Shown here in pieces: positions 32,589-41,834 of a stretch of 64,000 bases of DNA (the stretch's first letter is position 1; every line of letters starts with the position of its first letter). This stretch comes from Aliiroseovarius sp. M344 (GTDB taxonomy: Bacteria; Pseudomonadota; Alphaproteobacteria; Rhodobacterales; Rhodobacteraceae), in NCBI RefSeq assembly GCF_025140835.1, contig NZ_CP081153.1, forward strand, positions 1,488,001 to 1,552,000, read 5' to 3'. The translations under genes were made by a program, and so were the position numbers. The notes beneath the pieces are model-generated. The model did not search any database, had not been told where the DNA came from, and worked only from the letters and a program-made list of their open reading frames with translations.

Positions 32589-33761
32589 TTGAGCTCTGAA
32601 AAAACCGAAGAGATCGTTACACCGACGAGCCGTGCAACTGGTGCAAATTCACTGGTTCCCGTCCCGAAGTCACCGCAGGAAAAGGCATCAAGAAAGGCCC
32701 GCCACTGGGGTGCCCTTGGCGCTGTTCTGGCAGGGGTGCTCTTGGTTTTCGCTTGGGGCGCGCTGAATGGTACAGGGCGAGCCCCTCAAGTGGCCGTTAC
32801 CTATATCGTCGCGGGGCCAGTTGAGCGTGTTTTGGCGGTCAGGGGGCGTACAGCAGCTGATATTCAATCCGACATCAGATCCTCGGTTTCGGCCCGTGTT
32901 AATGCGGTAGAAGTCAACGAAGGCGATGATGTCATTTCAGGTGACAAGCTTGTTCTTCTGGATGCGTCACAGCAAAACAGCCGGACCCGACAAGCCATGG
33001 CTGCATTGGATGCGGCGCTTTTGCGCCAGCAAAGGGCGCAGACCGATCTGGATCGACTGATTAGCCTGGGCGGGACCGTCAGTGCAGTTGCTGTCGCAAA
33101 TGCACAAAGCGATCTGGCCTTGGCTGCCGCCACCGTCATTCAAATGCAAGCGGCACTCGAACAGGTGCAGCTGTCGCTTCCTGACTATTCGATAACATCG
33201 CCAATCACGGGAGTTGTCCTGAACCGTTCTGTCGAGGTCGGTGATCTGGTCAACCCGTCCGACATCCTGATGCATGTCGCGGACACGCGTGATCTGCATG
33301 TCGAAGTTCAAATCGATGAGCTTTACGCAGCACGGGTTCGGGCAGGTCAACGCGTATGGCTGCAGTTGACCGGTCGGACCGAGGTCGAACCGGGCGTGGT
33401 GTCGTTCGTTGCCGCAGAGGTCGACGCGTTGACTGGGAGCTTACGGGTCAAACTGGCGTTTGACGAAACCCCGCAGGCCCAAATCGGGCTTAACACTGTT
33501 GCAAACATTCTGATCGACTCCGTTGATAGGGCTGTAACTGTTCCGCGACGCGCCTTCGTGGCGACCAAAACCGGCACAGCGGTATTTGTGCTGCGGGACG
33601 GGCACGCCGTACTGACCCCGATCACCTTTGTTAATTGGCCATCGAGAGAGGTGGCGGTGATATCAGGACTCGCAGACGGTGACATCGTTGTCCTTGCGCC
33701 GGACGGTGTCGAAGATGGCCAAGCCCTCGCAGTGCTTAACGACGCTGAAACGGGCGATTAG
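32589..33761 (+). CDS. HlyD/MacA-family periplasmic adaptor of an ABC exporter
   Basis: A membrane-anchored adaptor that links an inner-membrane exporter to an outer-membrane channel. It has one transmembrane segment near residues 40-60 (HWGALGAVLAGVLLVFAWGA), a split lipoyl domain (VRGRTAADIQSDIRSSVSAR ... LPDYSITSPITGVVLNRSVE), a central coiled-coil hairpin (about residues 115-190) and beta-barrel and membrane-proximal domains. It is the first gene of a three-gene unit with the permease and ATPase, in the order of the DevB-DevC-DevA exporters. The start is TTG; an ATG start fitting the family was not found nearby. The substrate cannot be told. Confidence 0.88.
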   Translation: MSSEKTEEIVTPTSRATGANSLVPVPKSPQEKASRKARHWGALGAVLAGVLLVFAWGALNGTGRAPQVAVTYIVAGPVERVLAVRGRTAADIQSDIRSSVSARVNAVEVNEGDDVISGDKLVLLDASQQNSRTRQAMAALDAALLRQQRAQTDLDRLISLGGTVSAVAVANAQSDLALAAATVIQMQAALEQVQLSLPDYSITSPITGVVLNRSVEVGDLVNPSDILMHVADTRDLHVEVQIDELYAARVRAGQRVWLQLTGRTEVEPGVVSFVAAEVDALTGSLRVKLAFDETPQAQIGLNTVANILIDSVDRAVTVPRRAFVATKTGTAVFVLRDGHAVLTPITFVNWPSREVAVISGLADGDIVVLAPDGVEDGQALAVLNDAETGD

Positions 33762-33765
33762 GGAC

Positions 33766-34974
33766 ATGCGCTACGCCATCAAGATCGCCCTACGGCATTT
33801 GACGTCAAACCCATCGCAAACAGGTTTGTTGGTGCTTGGCGTGGCTGTTGCGGTTTTCATCTTCACCTTCATGAGCGCCCTGATCGGGGGACTTGCAGAC
33901 TTAATGGTGAACCAGACATTGGGTGGCATGGCCCATGTCACGATCGCCGCTGATGATCGCGATCTACCTCAACTTGAGACTGGAAGCGGAGCGACCATTT
34001 TGATGGCGCGGCAAAGTTCGACAGTCGCCAACACCGGCATTCAAGACGCGATTCCATTTCAACAGGTCATTGATCAAATTCATGGCGTCACTATGACCTC
34101 GGCTCAGATCACTGGTGGCGGCGTCCTGATCCGTGGCGAACGTGTGCGGCAGGTCGGTGTCGTCGGTCTGGAACCAGATCGAATCTCGGCGATTATTCCG
34201 TTTGACCAATACCTTCAGCAGGGTGATCTGGCGCTGAGTGGGGACAGTGTCTTAATCGGTTCAACACTTGCCGAAGAGATGAACCTGACACTGGGTGGCA
34301 CGGTGGCCTTGCGCACGGACATCGGCACGACGGTGACTTTGGTGGTTTCGGGAGTGTTCGGATCAGGCGTGGGCCAGCTGGATTCGGCCGCGGCCTACCT
34401 TGATATTCGTACCGCGCGGAGCCTATTTGATATGCCCAACGGCGTCTCTCGGATCGAACTTAAACTCGACAATCTCTATGACGCACCGGACGTTGCCAAC
34501 CGGATCGAGGCAACGACCGGGCTCGCAGCTGAGCCGTGGACAGCCACCGCCGAACAACTCTATCAAGGGCTCAAGGCGCAATCAGACACGGGTTTGATTT
34601 TGAAAGGATTTGCCCTTGTCACGATTGTTATCGGGGTTGCCTCGTCGCTGATGCTGTCAACCTACCGAAGGCGACCCGAGATCGGGATCATGCGGGCTAT
34701 GGGCTCCAGCCAGCGCTTCATATTGCTTGTCTTTGTGTCGCAGGGCGTTCTCATCGGGTTATTGGGCGGCATCGTAGGCGCCATGTTTGGCCTTGCGATC
34801 CTGACCCCGCTTACACCCGCCGGTGACGTACAGCCGGGCCAGTTGCCAATCGACGTTGCGCAAGCCTCGATAGGTCTTGCGATTGTATTGACCTTGATCG
34901 GCGCCACTCTGGCGGCAATCCTTCCCGCCCGCTCTGCCTCTCGAATTGATCCGGTCGAGGCGATTGGCCAGTGA
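33766..34974 (+). CDS. ABC exporter permease (FtsX/MacB/LolC-like, DevC type)
   Basis: An inner-membrane permease with an N-terminal transmembrane segment (VLGVAVAVFIFTFMSALIGG, about residues 22-41), a periplasmic MacB-type core domain of about 210 residues, and three C-terminal segments (FALVTIVIGVASSLML, LVFVSQGVLIGLLGGIVGAM, IGLAIVLTLIGATLAAILPA) typical of the FtsX domain. ATG 33766 is four bases after the adaptor stop and begins MRYAIKIALRHLTSNPSQTG, the usual start of these permeases; an upstream in-frame start would overlap the adaptor gene. Its stop overlaps the GTG of the ATPase gene. Confidence 0.9.
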   Translation: MRYAIKIALRHLTSNPSQTGLLVLGVAVAVFIFTFMSALIGGLADLMVNQTLGGMAHVTIAADDRDLPQLETGSGATILMARQSSTVANTGIQDAIPFQQVIDQIHGVTMTSAQITGGGVLIRGERVRQVGVVGLEPDRISAIIPFDQYLQQGDLALSGDSVLIGSTLAEEMNLTLGGTVALRTDIGTTVTLVVSGVFGSGVGQLDSAAAYLDIRTARSLFDMPNGVSRIELKLDNLYDAPDVANRIEATTGLAAEPWTATAEQLYQGLKAQSDTGLILKGFALVTIVIGVASSLMLSTYRRRPEIGIMRAMGSSQRFILLVFVSQGVLIGLLGGIVGAMFGLAILTPLTPAGDVQPGQLPIDVAQASIGLAIVLTLIGATLAAILPARSASRIDPVEAIGQ

Positions 34975-35657
34975 GCAATCGCATTCCTGACCCACTTTTG
35001 GAGCTGATCGACCTGACCAAAACATATGGCACAGGGGAAACGGCTACACGGGTCCTAAAGGGGCTGAATCTTTCCGTCCCGCACGGCGGGATGATTGCCC
35101 TGCTGGGCGTCTCGGGTTCTGGCAAAAGCACACTGCTGAATATCCTTGGGACGCTCCTGCGTCCGACGTCAGGGGAATTTAGGATGTTGGAGCAGGATTT
35201 GTTCGCAGCCGACGACGCTACGCTCACTGAATTTCGCAACCGCCATATTGGATTCGTCTTCCAGTTCCACAATTTGTTGCCCGATTTCACCGCACTCGAG
35301 AATGTTATCTTTCCGTCTGCAGTGCGCGATGGCATCGAAACTCAACAGGCGCGTCAGCGCGGTGCCGAGCTTTTGGACCTCGTCGGATTGAGCGACCGAA
35401 AGGATTTCCGCGCGACGAAACTTTCGGGTGGACAGAAACAGCGCGTTGCCGTCGCGCGCGCCCTGATGAATCAACCTGATTTGATCCTTGCAGACGAACC
35501 GACCGGAAACCTCGATAGCAAATCCGCACAACAGGTCATGTCACTGATCAAAGAGATAAACCAACGACAGCAGACCACATTCATCATTTCGACGCACGAC
35601 GAAGGCATTGCCAATCAATGTGAGAGCCGGATCGAGATAAAGGACGGGCAGATTTAG
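34971..35657 (+). CDS. ABC exporter ATP-binding protein (LolD/MacB/DevA-like)
   Basis: Complete ABC ATPase: Walker A LLGVSGSGKSTLLNILG (about residues 42-58), Q-loop VFQFHNLLPDFT, signature KLSGGQKQRVAVARAL, Walker B PDLILADEPTGNLDS and H-loop STHD. The LLPDFTALENV phrase is typical of the LolD/MacB group, which couples to FtsX-domain permeases. The GTG start overlaps the permease stop. It is the last gene of the exporter unit; the 218 bp before the next tRNA contain no clear terminator. Confidence 0.93.
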   Translation: MSNRIPDPLLELIDLTKTYGTGETATRVLKGLNLSVPHGGMIALLGVSGSGKSTLLNILGTLLRPTSGEFRMLEQDLFAADDATLTEFRNRHIGFVFQFHNLLPDFTALENVIFPSAVRDGIETQQARQRGAELLDLVGLSDRKDFRATKLSGGQKQRVAVARALMNQPDLILADEPTGNLDSKSAQQVMSLIKEINQRQQTTFIISTHDEGIANQCESRIEIKDGQI

Positions 35658-35875
35658 GGACCACCCCGTATGCGACTACCCGTTGGCAAGAATTCAAGCC
35701 GAGACTTGGACCTTGAAAGTCTGGGTCCGCCCAAAGCAGCCTTCTGTTCAGATCGCAGCATTGGTCAAATTGGGCTTAAACCGGGCATCCTCTGCATAAT
35801 ACACACCATGCTCGCGCGGACAAATGCTCTCTGAATCGTACCTATGGAAGAATAAATGCAAAACAGCGGAAATAA

Positions 35876-35951
35876 TGGTAGGCCCGGAGGGATTTGAACC
35901 CCCAACCAAAGCGTTATGAGCGCTCTGCTCTAACCGTTGAGCTACAGGCCC
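35876..35951 (-). tRNA. tRNA with CAT anticodon, probably tRNA-Ile2 (lysidine-modified)
   Basis: On the minus strand 76 bases including encoded CCA fold as a tRNA: GGGCCTG acceptor, D arm AGCTCAACGGTTAGAGC, anticodon stem-loop AGCGCTCATAACGCT, T arm GGGGGTTCAAATCCCTC. The anticodon is CAT. The anticodon arm resembles bacterial tRNA-Ile2, where C34 is modified to lysidine to read AUA, more than elongator tRNA-Met. Initiator tRNA is excluded because the three G-C pairs of its anticodon stem are absent. The Ile assignment is by resemblance and less certain than the tRNA itself. No element is inserted here. Confidence 0.88.
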
Positions 35952-36074
35952 ACTGTAATTCCCGGTGGCGCCCTTGCTATCAAACTCTTGCGCGACGTCA
36001 AGCGAGGCGTGGACTCTTTGCCCCCCTTAAGTTATCGCAGGCGCAACTTTTATGCAGGTCAATCGGGGGACCAG

Positions 36075-37124
36075 ATGAGCGACGCATCCAAGGGCATCAC
36101 CTATGCCGACGCAGGCGTGGATATTGACGCAGGAAATGCACTGGTCGAACGGATCAAACCCGCCGCCAAACGCACCAACCGTCCAGGCGTGATGGCGGGT
36201 CTTGGCGGCTTCGGTGCGCTGTTTGACCTGAAAGGCGCAGGTTTCACCGATCCGGTTCTTGTGTCTGCCACCGATGGGGTTGGCACCAAGCTGCGCATCG
36301 CGATTGACACGGGCAACGTAGACACGATCGGCATTGATCTGGTGGCGATGTGCGTGAACGACCTTGTGTGTCAGGGCGCGGAGCCTCTGTTCTTCCTTGA
36401 TTACTTCGCCACAGGCCGGCTGGAGACAGACAAGGCGGCGCGGATCATCGAAGGCATCGCCAAAGGATGTGAGCTGTCCGGCTGTGCGCTGATTGGCGGC
36501 GAAACCGCTGAAATGCCAGGCATGTATGAAGATGGTGACTTCGATCTGGCCGGTTTCTCGGTCGGCGCGATGGAGCGTGGGGAAGACTTGCCAAAGGGCG
36601 TTAAAGAAGGCGACGTGCTGCTCGGTCTGGCCTCGGACGGTGTGCATTCGAACGGCTATTCGCTGGTGCGCAAGCTGGTCGAGGTCTCGGGCCTCGGCTG
36701 GGACGCAGATTGCCCTTGGGACACCGACATCACCCTTGGCGAAGCGCTTCTGGCCCCAACACGTCTTTATGTGCGTCAGGCTCTGGACGCGGTGCGGGCA
36801 GGGGGCGTTCATGCGCTGGCCCACATCACCGGCGGTGGTCTGACCGAGAATTTGCCGCGTGTGCTGCCGGAAGGCTTGGGCGCGCTGGTTGATCTGGACG
36901 CATGGGATCTGCCGCCCGTGTTCAAATGGCTTGCGGCCACTGGCGGGATGGATCAGGCCGAGTTGCTCAAGACCTTCAACTCGGGCCAGGGCATGGTGCT
37001 GGTTGTGGACGCCAAAGAAGCCGCCAAATTAACGCGTCTTCTGACCGACACAGGCGAGCGCGTCACCCAACTGGGCACAATCAAAAGCGGCGCGGGCGTC
37101 AGCTACCTCGGATCGCTTCTGTGA
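36075..37124 (+). CDS. purM: Phosphoribosylformylglycinamidine cyclo-ligase (AIR synthetase)
   Basis: Converts FGAM to AIR with ATP in purine synthesis. Typical blocks are present: [69 protein letters not shown], the Gly-rich [17 protein letters not shown] and [16 protein letters not shown]. At 349 residues it is full length. ATG 36075 is the family start. The stop overlaps the GTG of purN, so both enzymes of consecutive or near-consecutive pathway steps are made together. Confidence 0.97.
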   Translation: MSDASKGITYADAGVDIDAGNALVERIKPAAKRTNRPGVMAGLGGFGALFDLKGAGFTDPVLVSATDGVGTKLRIAIDTGNVDTIGIDLVAMCVNDLVCQGAEPLFFLDYFATGRLETDKAARIIEGIAKGCELSGCALIGGETAEMPGMYEDGDFDLAGFSVGAMERGEDLPKGVKEGDVLLGLASDGVHSNGYSLVRKLVEVSGLGWDADCPWDTDITLGEALLAPTRLYVRQALDAVRAGGVHALAHITGGGLTENLPRVLPEGLGALVDLDAWDLPPVFKWLAATGGMDQAELLKTFNSGQGMVLVVDAKEAAKLTRLLTDTGERVTQLGTIKSGAGVSYLGSLL

Positions 37125-37732
37125 TCGACACGGGCGGGGCGCATCAGCGGGTCGCCATCCTGATTTCAGGCGGCGGCTCGAACATGGTGACACTGGTCAA
37201 TTCGATGACCGGCGATCACCCGGCGCGACCCTGCCTTGTGCTTTCGAATGTGCCAGATGCTGGCGGTCTTGAAAAAGCGCGTGCGCTTGGCATTCCGACG
37301 GCGGTTGTTGACCACCGCGATTTCAAAGGTGATCGCGCGGGGTTCGAGGCTGCTTTGAACAACACTCTGAACGCCGCCAATCCCGACATCATCTGTCTGG
37401 CCGGCTTCATGCGTATTCTGACCGAAGGTTTCATCGGCACATGGGCGGGACGCTGTCTGAACATCCACCCCTCACTTTTGCCCAAATACAAGGGTCTACA
37501 AACCCACCAACGCGCCATCGACGCAGGCGACGCGGAAGGGGGTTGTTCGGTGCATGAGGTGACGGCGGAACTGGATGGCGGCCCGATCCTTGGTCAGGCG
37601 CGTGTGCCGATCAAGCCGGATGATACGGCGGCTACACTGGCCGCGCGCGTATTGGTTCAGGAACACCTGCTGTATCCCGCGGTTCTTCGACGTTTCGCCA
37701 GCGGTGATCGCACGCCGGTCATCCTGCCCTGA
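37121..37732 (+). CDS. purN: Phosphoribosylglycinamide formyltransferase
   Basis: Transfers a formyl group from 10-formyl-THF to GAR. The N-terminal [19 protein letters not shown] is the phosphate-binding GSN loop; LAGFMRILT and [20 protein letters not shown] carry the catalytic Asn and His, and [18 protein letters not shown] holds the catalytic Asp. The GTG at 37121 overlaps the purM stop by three bases; 203 residues is normal. The purM-purN pair is a standard alphaproteobacterial operon. Confidence 0.96.
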   Translation: MIDTGGAHQRVAILISGGGSNMVTLVNSMTGDHPARPCLVLSNVPDAGGLEKARALGIPTAVVDHRDFKGDRAGFEAALNNTLNAANPDIICLAGFMRILTEGFIGTWAGRCLNIHPSLLPKYKGLQTHQRAIDAGDAEGGCSVHEVTAELDGGPILGQARVPIKPDDTAATLAARVLVQEHLLYPAVLRRFASGDRTPVILP

Positions 37733-37827
37733 TGCGCGGGTCGGCGCGAGGCTTCCCTTTTATGCGGTTTCACCGTAAACCCGTCAAAATGCCTGTAGGC
37801 ACATGGTAACGAGCAGAAAGACCCTGC

Positions 37828-38988
37828 ATGATCACGATCACAACGACCGAAGCGCTGGCTGAGTTTTGCACCCGCGCGGCAGCCCATCCTTACGTCACGG
37901 TCGATACCGAGTTTCTGCGCGAACGCACCTATTATTCCAAACTCTGTCTTGTGCAGTTGGCCGTGCCCGGTGACGCAGACGAAGACGCTGTGCTGGTTGA
38001 TCCACTGGTTGATGGCCTGTCGCTGGACCCGCTTTACGACCTGTTTCGCGATGAAAACGTGGTCAAAGTGTTCCACGCCGCCCGGCAGGATCTTGAGATA
38101 TTTTTCGTCGAAGCGGACGTGTTCCCGAAACCGTTGTTTGATACGCAAGTGGCCGCGATGGTCTGCGGATTTGGCGATCAGGCGGGCTATGAAACGCTGG
38201 TGCGCAAGATCGCCAAGGCCCAGATGGACAAGTCCAGCCGCTTTACCGACTGGTCGCGTCGCCCGTTGACCGATGCCCAGAAGACCTATGCCATTGGCGA
38301 TGTGACGCATCTGCGTCAAATCTATGAGTATCTGGCCGCAGAGCTTAAGAAATCCGGCCGCGGCGCTTGGGTCGAGGAGGAACTGGCGATCCTGACCGAT
38401 CCTGCGACCTATACCATTCACCCCGAAGACGCGTGGATGCGTTTGAAAACGCGGACAAATTCCGCCCGGTTTCTGGGTATCGCAAAGGAACTTGCACGGT
38501 TTCGCGAAGGTTATGCGCAATCGCGCAACATTCCACGCAACCGGGTGATGAAAGACGATGCGTTGATGGAGCTTGCATCAACCAAGCCGCGCAACATGCA
38601 AGATCTGGGGCGATCGCGCCTTTTGCTGCGCGAAGCGCGCAAAGGCGACATCGCTGAGGGAATTCTGCACGCGGTCACCGCCGGGCTTGAAATGGCGCAA
38701 GAGGATTTGCCGCGCGCCGCCGACAAGTCCCGCGACAAATTGCAGGTCAACCCGGCCTTGGCAGACCTTCTGCGCGTGCTTCTGAAAGCCCGGTGCGAAC
38801 AAGAGAAGGTGGCCCAAAAGCTGATTGCCTCGTCTGCCGACCTGGATGCGTTGGCGGCTGGAAAACGTGATGTACAAGCCCTGCGCGGCTGGCGTGCGGA
38901 TGTGTTCGGACGCGATGCGCTGCGCCTGTGTGAAGGCAAGCTTGCATTGGCTGCAAAAGGTCAGCGGGTTGAGGTGTTTGAGGTTTAA
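37828..38988 (+). CDS. rnd: Ribonuclease D
   Basis: A 3'-5' exoribonuclease of the DEDD family that trims tRNA and other small RNAs. Exo motifs are visible: TVDTEFLRERTYY (Asp and Glu, about residues 32-34), VFHAARQDLEIFF (Asp near 90) and the Tyr/Asp motif YAIGDVTHLRQIY near 155-160. The C-terminal half contains the HRDC domain (FREGYAQSRNIPRNRVMKDD onward). The length of 386 residues is normal. It lies 95 bp after purN in the same direction and convergent with the lipoprotein gene downstream. Confidence 0.96.
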   Translation: MITITTTEALAEFCTRAAAHPYVTVDTEFLRERTYYSKLCLVQLAVPGDADEDAVLVDPLVDGLSLDPLYDLFRDENVVKVFHAARQDLEIFFVEADVFPKPLFDTQVAAMVCGFGDQAGYETLVRKIAKAQMDKSSRFTDWSRRPLTDAQKTYAIGDVTHLRQIYEYLAAELKKSGRGAWVEEELAILTDPATYTIHPEDAWMRLKTRTNSARFLGIAKELARFREGYAQSRNIPRNRVMKDDALMELASTKPRNMQDLGRSRLLLREARKGDIAEGILHAVTAGLEMAQEDLPRAADKSRDKLQVNPALADLLRVLLKARCEQEKVAQKLIASSADLDALAAGKRDVQALRGWRADVFGRDALRLCEGKLALAAKGQRVEVFEV

Positions 38989-39017
38989 CTCATCCCTCAA
39001 CGCCTTGATTTAAAACC

Positions 39018-39497
39018 TTAACGGCTGGATGACCGGCTGTTGCGCTCACCCACAACGCGGATCGACCTTACACCCTGCAGTTTGGTATTCGATACAAACT
39101 GCCCGACCAGCACTTCGCGTTGTTGCGGACGACCCGTGTCAGTCCGAAAGGGCGGCTCGCTGATGCGGAACATATAGGTCAGGACACCATCGACCGGGCG
39201 CTCGAAATTCTCGGGCACAAGCTCGGCATCCCAATAGCCAAGGCGCGGCGGTAAACCTTTGGCACGGATGATCGCACCTCCGGTGCTGCGCAGAACCTGC
39301 AATTCGACCACCTGCGTGACCAGCCCGCGATATTCCTGATCCTCAAGAAATCCACCTTCGGGGATCAAGGCGACTTGTTTTACGCCATCTGACCGAAACC
39401 AGTTGAATGGGTTCAGGTTCGCTGAGCCACCGCAGGCGCTCAGCCCCAAAACAAGACCGATCAACAGGGTAGGCAGGGCAAAACGGCGCAGGGTCAT
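39018..39497 (-). CDS. Hypothetical lipoprotein
   Basis: The N-terminus MTLRRFALPTLLIGLVLGLS followed by AC gives a signal peptide with lipobox LSAC, with Cys about residue 22, so the mature protein is probably lipid-anchored in the outer membrane or periplasm. The next residues GGSANLNPFNWFRSD and the compact beta-rich remainder (VVELQVLRSTGGAIIRAKGL) resemble a conserved uncharacterised Rhodobacterales lipoprotein. ATG 39497 is preferred because the segment before it disrupts the signal peptide. The gene is convergent with rnd and divergent from sufE. Confidence 0.8.
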   Translation of the reverse strand: MTLRRFALPTLLIGLVLGLSACGGSANLNPFNWFRSDGVKQVALIPEGGFLEDQEYRGLVTQVVELQVLRSTGGAIIRAKGLPPRLGYWDAELVPENFERPVDGVLTYMFRISEPPFRTDTGRPQQREVLVGQFVSNTKLQGVRSIRVVGERNSRSSSR

Positions 39498-39636
39498 GGT
39501 CGCTCCTCTTCTTCTGACCAAAGGGTTAGCCCATGTGCGCGGTTTTGAAAAGAGAACACTGCGTCCTTTGCGGGGTCTGGACCTTTGGCGTCGTTCGCCC
39601 TAACTGAATGACGATGGAAAAGAAGGATGAGGCAAT

Positions 39637-40047
39637 ATGGCCAGTGCAGCTTTCGAAGAGATAGTCGAAGATTTCGAGTTTCTGGACGATTGGGAAGATC
39701 GCTATGCCACGGTCATCGATATGGGAAAGTCGTTGCCGCCCATGGAGGATGCGCTGAAAGTCCCCGCCACCAAGGTCGAGGGATGTGCCAGCCAGGTCTG
39801 GCTGCACCCGGAAATTGACGGGTCCACTTTTCGGTTTCATGGCGACAGTGATGCGATGATCGTCAAAGGCCTGATTGCTGTGCTGGCGGCGCTTTACAAC
39901 GGGTTGCCGCTGTCTGACGTCGCGAAGGTTGACGCCCCAACCGAGCTGGCCCGCCTTGGTCTGAATGAACATCTGTCATCACAGCGGTCCAACGGGGTGC
40001 GCGCGATGGTCGAACGTATCCGCAAACACGCAGCCGACGCGGCCTGA
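39637..40047 (+). CDS. sufE: SufE-family cysteine desulfuration protein
   Basis: Accepts sulfur from the cysteine desulfurase SufS and passes it to the iron-sulfur scaffold. The active Cys is C50 in KVEGCASQVWLHPEID, the family signature. DDWEDRYATVIDMGKSLPPM is the conserved N-terminal block and GLIAVLAALYNGLP the conserved helix. 136 residues is normal. It stands apart from any suf operon in this window. Its stop lies directly against the convergent DUF1638 gene. Confidence 0.94.
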   Translation: MASAAFEEIVEDFEFLDDWEDRYATVIDMGKSLPPMEDALKVPATKVEGCASQVWLHPEIDGSTFRFHGDSDAMIVKGLIAVLAALYNGLPLSDVAKVDAPTELARLGLNEHLSSQRSNGVRAMVERIRKHAADAA

Positions 40048-40686
40048 TCACCCCAGCGGTTGCAGGGCTGTGGCCAGATCGCCAAAACCGGTGAATTTGC
40101 GTTCGTATTTAAGGCCAATCCGATCGGCCGCGGCCTCGGCCATGCGATCCAGATCAGGATTGTCCGTCTGCGCCAGATAGATCAGGCGTGTGTAATGCCC
40201 GAAATACATGTCCCGCAATTCGGGGTGTTGATCCAGTCCCAAAGGCTTGATCACAAAGCTTTCAAACCCCCGTGCCAGAAAATCGGTCAGATAGAACACG
40301 TCGATTTCATCTTCAGCGCGCGCGGCGAACGCGGCATTGCCTTCAAAGAAGCTGTAGCAATGCGGCCCCTGGATCATTTCGATGCCCATCTCTTCGCACA
40401 AGGCGGTCAGGTGACCACCCGTGCCACAATCGGCGTAGGCCAGGAATATGCGGCCGAAGTCACCTTGGTTCTTTTCAATCGCCGCCCGCGCGGCATCAGG
40501 GATGCGTTCCGGGTGATTGTGCAGGATGGCGGGCAAGCAGGTCAGGCTCATATGGTCCCAACCGTTTAGCCGGATCAACTCAAGGATCTCGTTTGCCAAT
40601 GCACCGCAAGCCAGGATCAGCACCTTGGCGGACTTAGCGGTCGGTGCCAGCCCCTTTTGCGTCAGTTCGGCATCTGTCGGCTTCAT
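40048..40686 (-). CDS. DUF1638-family protein
   Basis: A 212-residue cytosolic protein with the DUF1638 features AKVLILACGALANEILELI, CLPAILHNHPERIPDAARAA, YADCGTGGHL, GPHCYSFFEG and YLTDFLARGFE. The conserved Cys residues (ACGAL, ADCGTG, PHCY) suggest metal or cofactor binding. Genes of this family commonly sit beside corrinoid-protein and methyltransferase genes in Rhodobacterales and methylotrophic archaea, and one lies here two genes from the corrinoid protein. A role in supplying or repairing the corrinoid methyl-transfer system is therefore plausible but unproven. It overlaps the preceding small membrane-protein gene by four bases. Confidence 0.88.
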   Translation of the reverse strand: MKPTDAELTQKGLAPTAKSAKVLILACGALANEILELIRLNGWDHMSLTCLPAILHNHPERIPDAARAAIEKNQGDFGRIFLAYADCGTGGHLTALCEEMGIEMIQGPHCYSFFEGNAAFAARAEDEIDVFYLTDFLARGFESFVIKPLGLDQHPELRDMYFGHYTRLIYLAQTDNPDLDRMAEAAADRIGLKYERKFTGFGDLATALQPLG

Positions 40687-40868
40687 TGTTCGTTCCTCCC
40701 GCTCAAGGCTCGGATCGCGATCGAGGCCAACATCACCAATGGAAGCAGCGCCATAGCCACCTGACCATCGAGTTTACCCGAGTTGACCGCTAGCCCGGCG
40801 ACAAGCACGGTCAGCCCGCCGCACACAATCACCAACGTGATCAGAAAGAAGAAACGTGTTTTGCTCAT
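40683..40868 (-). CDS. Small two-segment membrane protein (61 aa)
   Basis: Two hydrophobic segments, FFFLITLVIVCGGLTVLVAG (about residues 6-25) and VAMALLPLVMLASIAIRAL (about 37-55), joined by a short polar loop. No named family is recognised. It is the first gene of a two-gene unit with DUF1638 (four-base overlap), downstream of a terminator that ends the corrinoid-protein gene. Confidence 0.7.
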   Translation of the reverse strand: MSKTRFFFLITLVIVCGGLTVLVAGLAVNSGKLDGQVAMALLPLVMLASIAIRALSGRNEQ

Positions 40869-40894
40869 GGCTTCAATCTGGGGGCGCGGTGATC

Positions 40895-40928
40895 AAAAGA
40901 AAAGGCCCCGCCACGGGGGCAGGGCCTT
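40895..40928 (-). terminator. Intrinsic terminator of the corrinoid-protein gene
   Basis: Read on the minus strand, AAGGCCCTGCC and GGCGGGGCCTT form an 11-bp stem with one G-T pair around CCCGT, followed by TTCTTTT. It lies 22 bp after the stop codon of the corrinoid protein. Confidence 0.85.
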
Positions 40929-40949
40929 GAAACTTCGGTGTCAGACCGA

Positions 40950-41654
40950 TCAGCCTGCCGCAAGCTGGTTGTGTTTGCGGGCCATATAATCTTTTGCCGT
41001 CTCAACCGCCACGGCCGCGTCACGGCAATAGCTGTCTGCGCCAATCGCTTTGCCGAACTCTTCGTTCAGCGGCGCGCCACCGACCAGAATAGTATAATCG
41101 TCGCGGATGCCCTTTTCGACCAGCGTGTCGATCACAACTTTCATATAGGGCATCGTGGTCGTCAGCAAAGCGGACATGCCCAGAATATCTGGTTGCTCGG
41201 TTTCCAGAGCTTCAAGGTATTTCTCTACGGAATTGTTGATGCCCAGATCGACCACTTCGAAGCCTGCGCCCTCCATCATCATCGACACGAGGTTTTTGCC
41301 GATATCGTGGATGTCGCCCTTCACGGTGCCGATCACCATCTTACCCATACGCGGTGCACCGGTCGCGATCAGCAGCGGCTTGAGAATGGCCATGCCAGCC
41401 TTCATGGCATTCGCAGCCAACAGAACTTCCGGCACAAAAAGGATGCCATCGCGGAAGTCGTGACCAACGATGGTCATGCCTGCAACCAGCCCTTCTGTCA
41501 GAACTTTGTAAGGCTCCCATCCGCGTTCCAGCAGGATGTTTACGCCTTCTTTGATTTCTTCAGCGAGGCCATCGTACAGATCGTCATGCATCTGCAGGAC
41601 AAGTTCGTCATCTGCCAGTTCGCTCAGGATGATATCGTCTTCTTGATCGGACAT
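40950..41654 (-). CDS. Corrinoid (cobalamin-binding) protein of a split methionine synthase or methyltransferase
   Basis: Shaped like the cap plus cobalamin domains of MetH or MtbC: a helical cap domain (residues 1-100, with DGLAEEIKEGVNILLERGWE) followed by the B12-binding Rossmann domain with GTVKGDIHDIGKNLVSMMME, where H116 is the lower cobalt ligand of the DxHxxG motif, and then GMSALLTTTMPYMK and ILVGGAPLN. At 234 residues it contains neither the homocysteine nor folate domain. The separate homocysteine methyltransferase gene lies 1.3 kb away in the same direction. This fits the split methionine synthase known from Phaeobacter and relatives. Dimethylamine- or glycine betaine-type demethylation is an alternative use. 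Confidence 0.9.
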   Translation of the reverse strand: MSDQEDDIILSELADDELVLQMHDDLYDGLAEEIKEGVNILLERGWEPYKVLTEGLVAGMTIVGHDFRDGILFVPEVLLAANAMKAGMAILKPLLIATGAPRMGKMVIGTVKGDIHDIGKNLVSMMMEGAGFEVVDLGINNSVEKYLEALETEQPDILGMSALLTTTMPYMKVVIDTLVEKGIRDDYTILVGGAPLNEEFGKAIGADSYCRDAAVAVETAKDYMARKHNQLAAG

Positions 41655-41834
41655 GTCTGCCGTTCCCTAGCTCGAAGTTACTACGTTCAAACTCCACATG
41701 CGACGATTTCGCACGTTTGGTCTGGACCGATTACGACACTGATTGCGCTGTGACCGACCAAATGGCAAATGAATAATTCGCAGTGGAATGGTGAATTTGC
41801 TTCATAAGTTCTTGGTTTGTTCCTATGCTGGGAT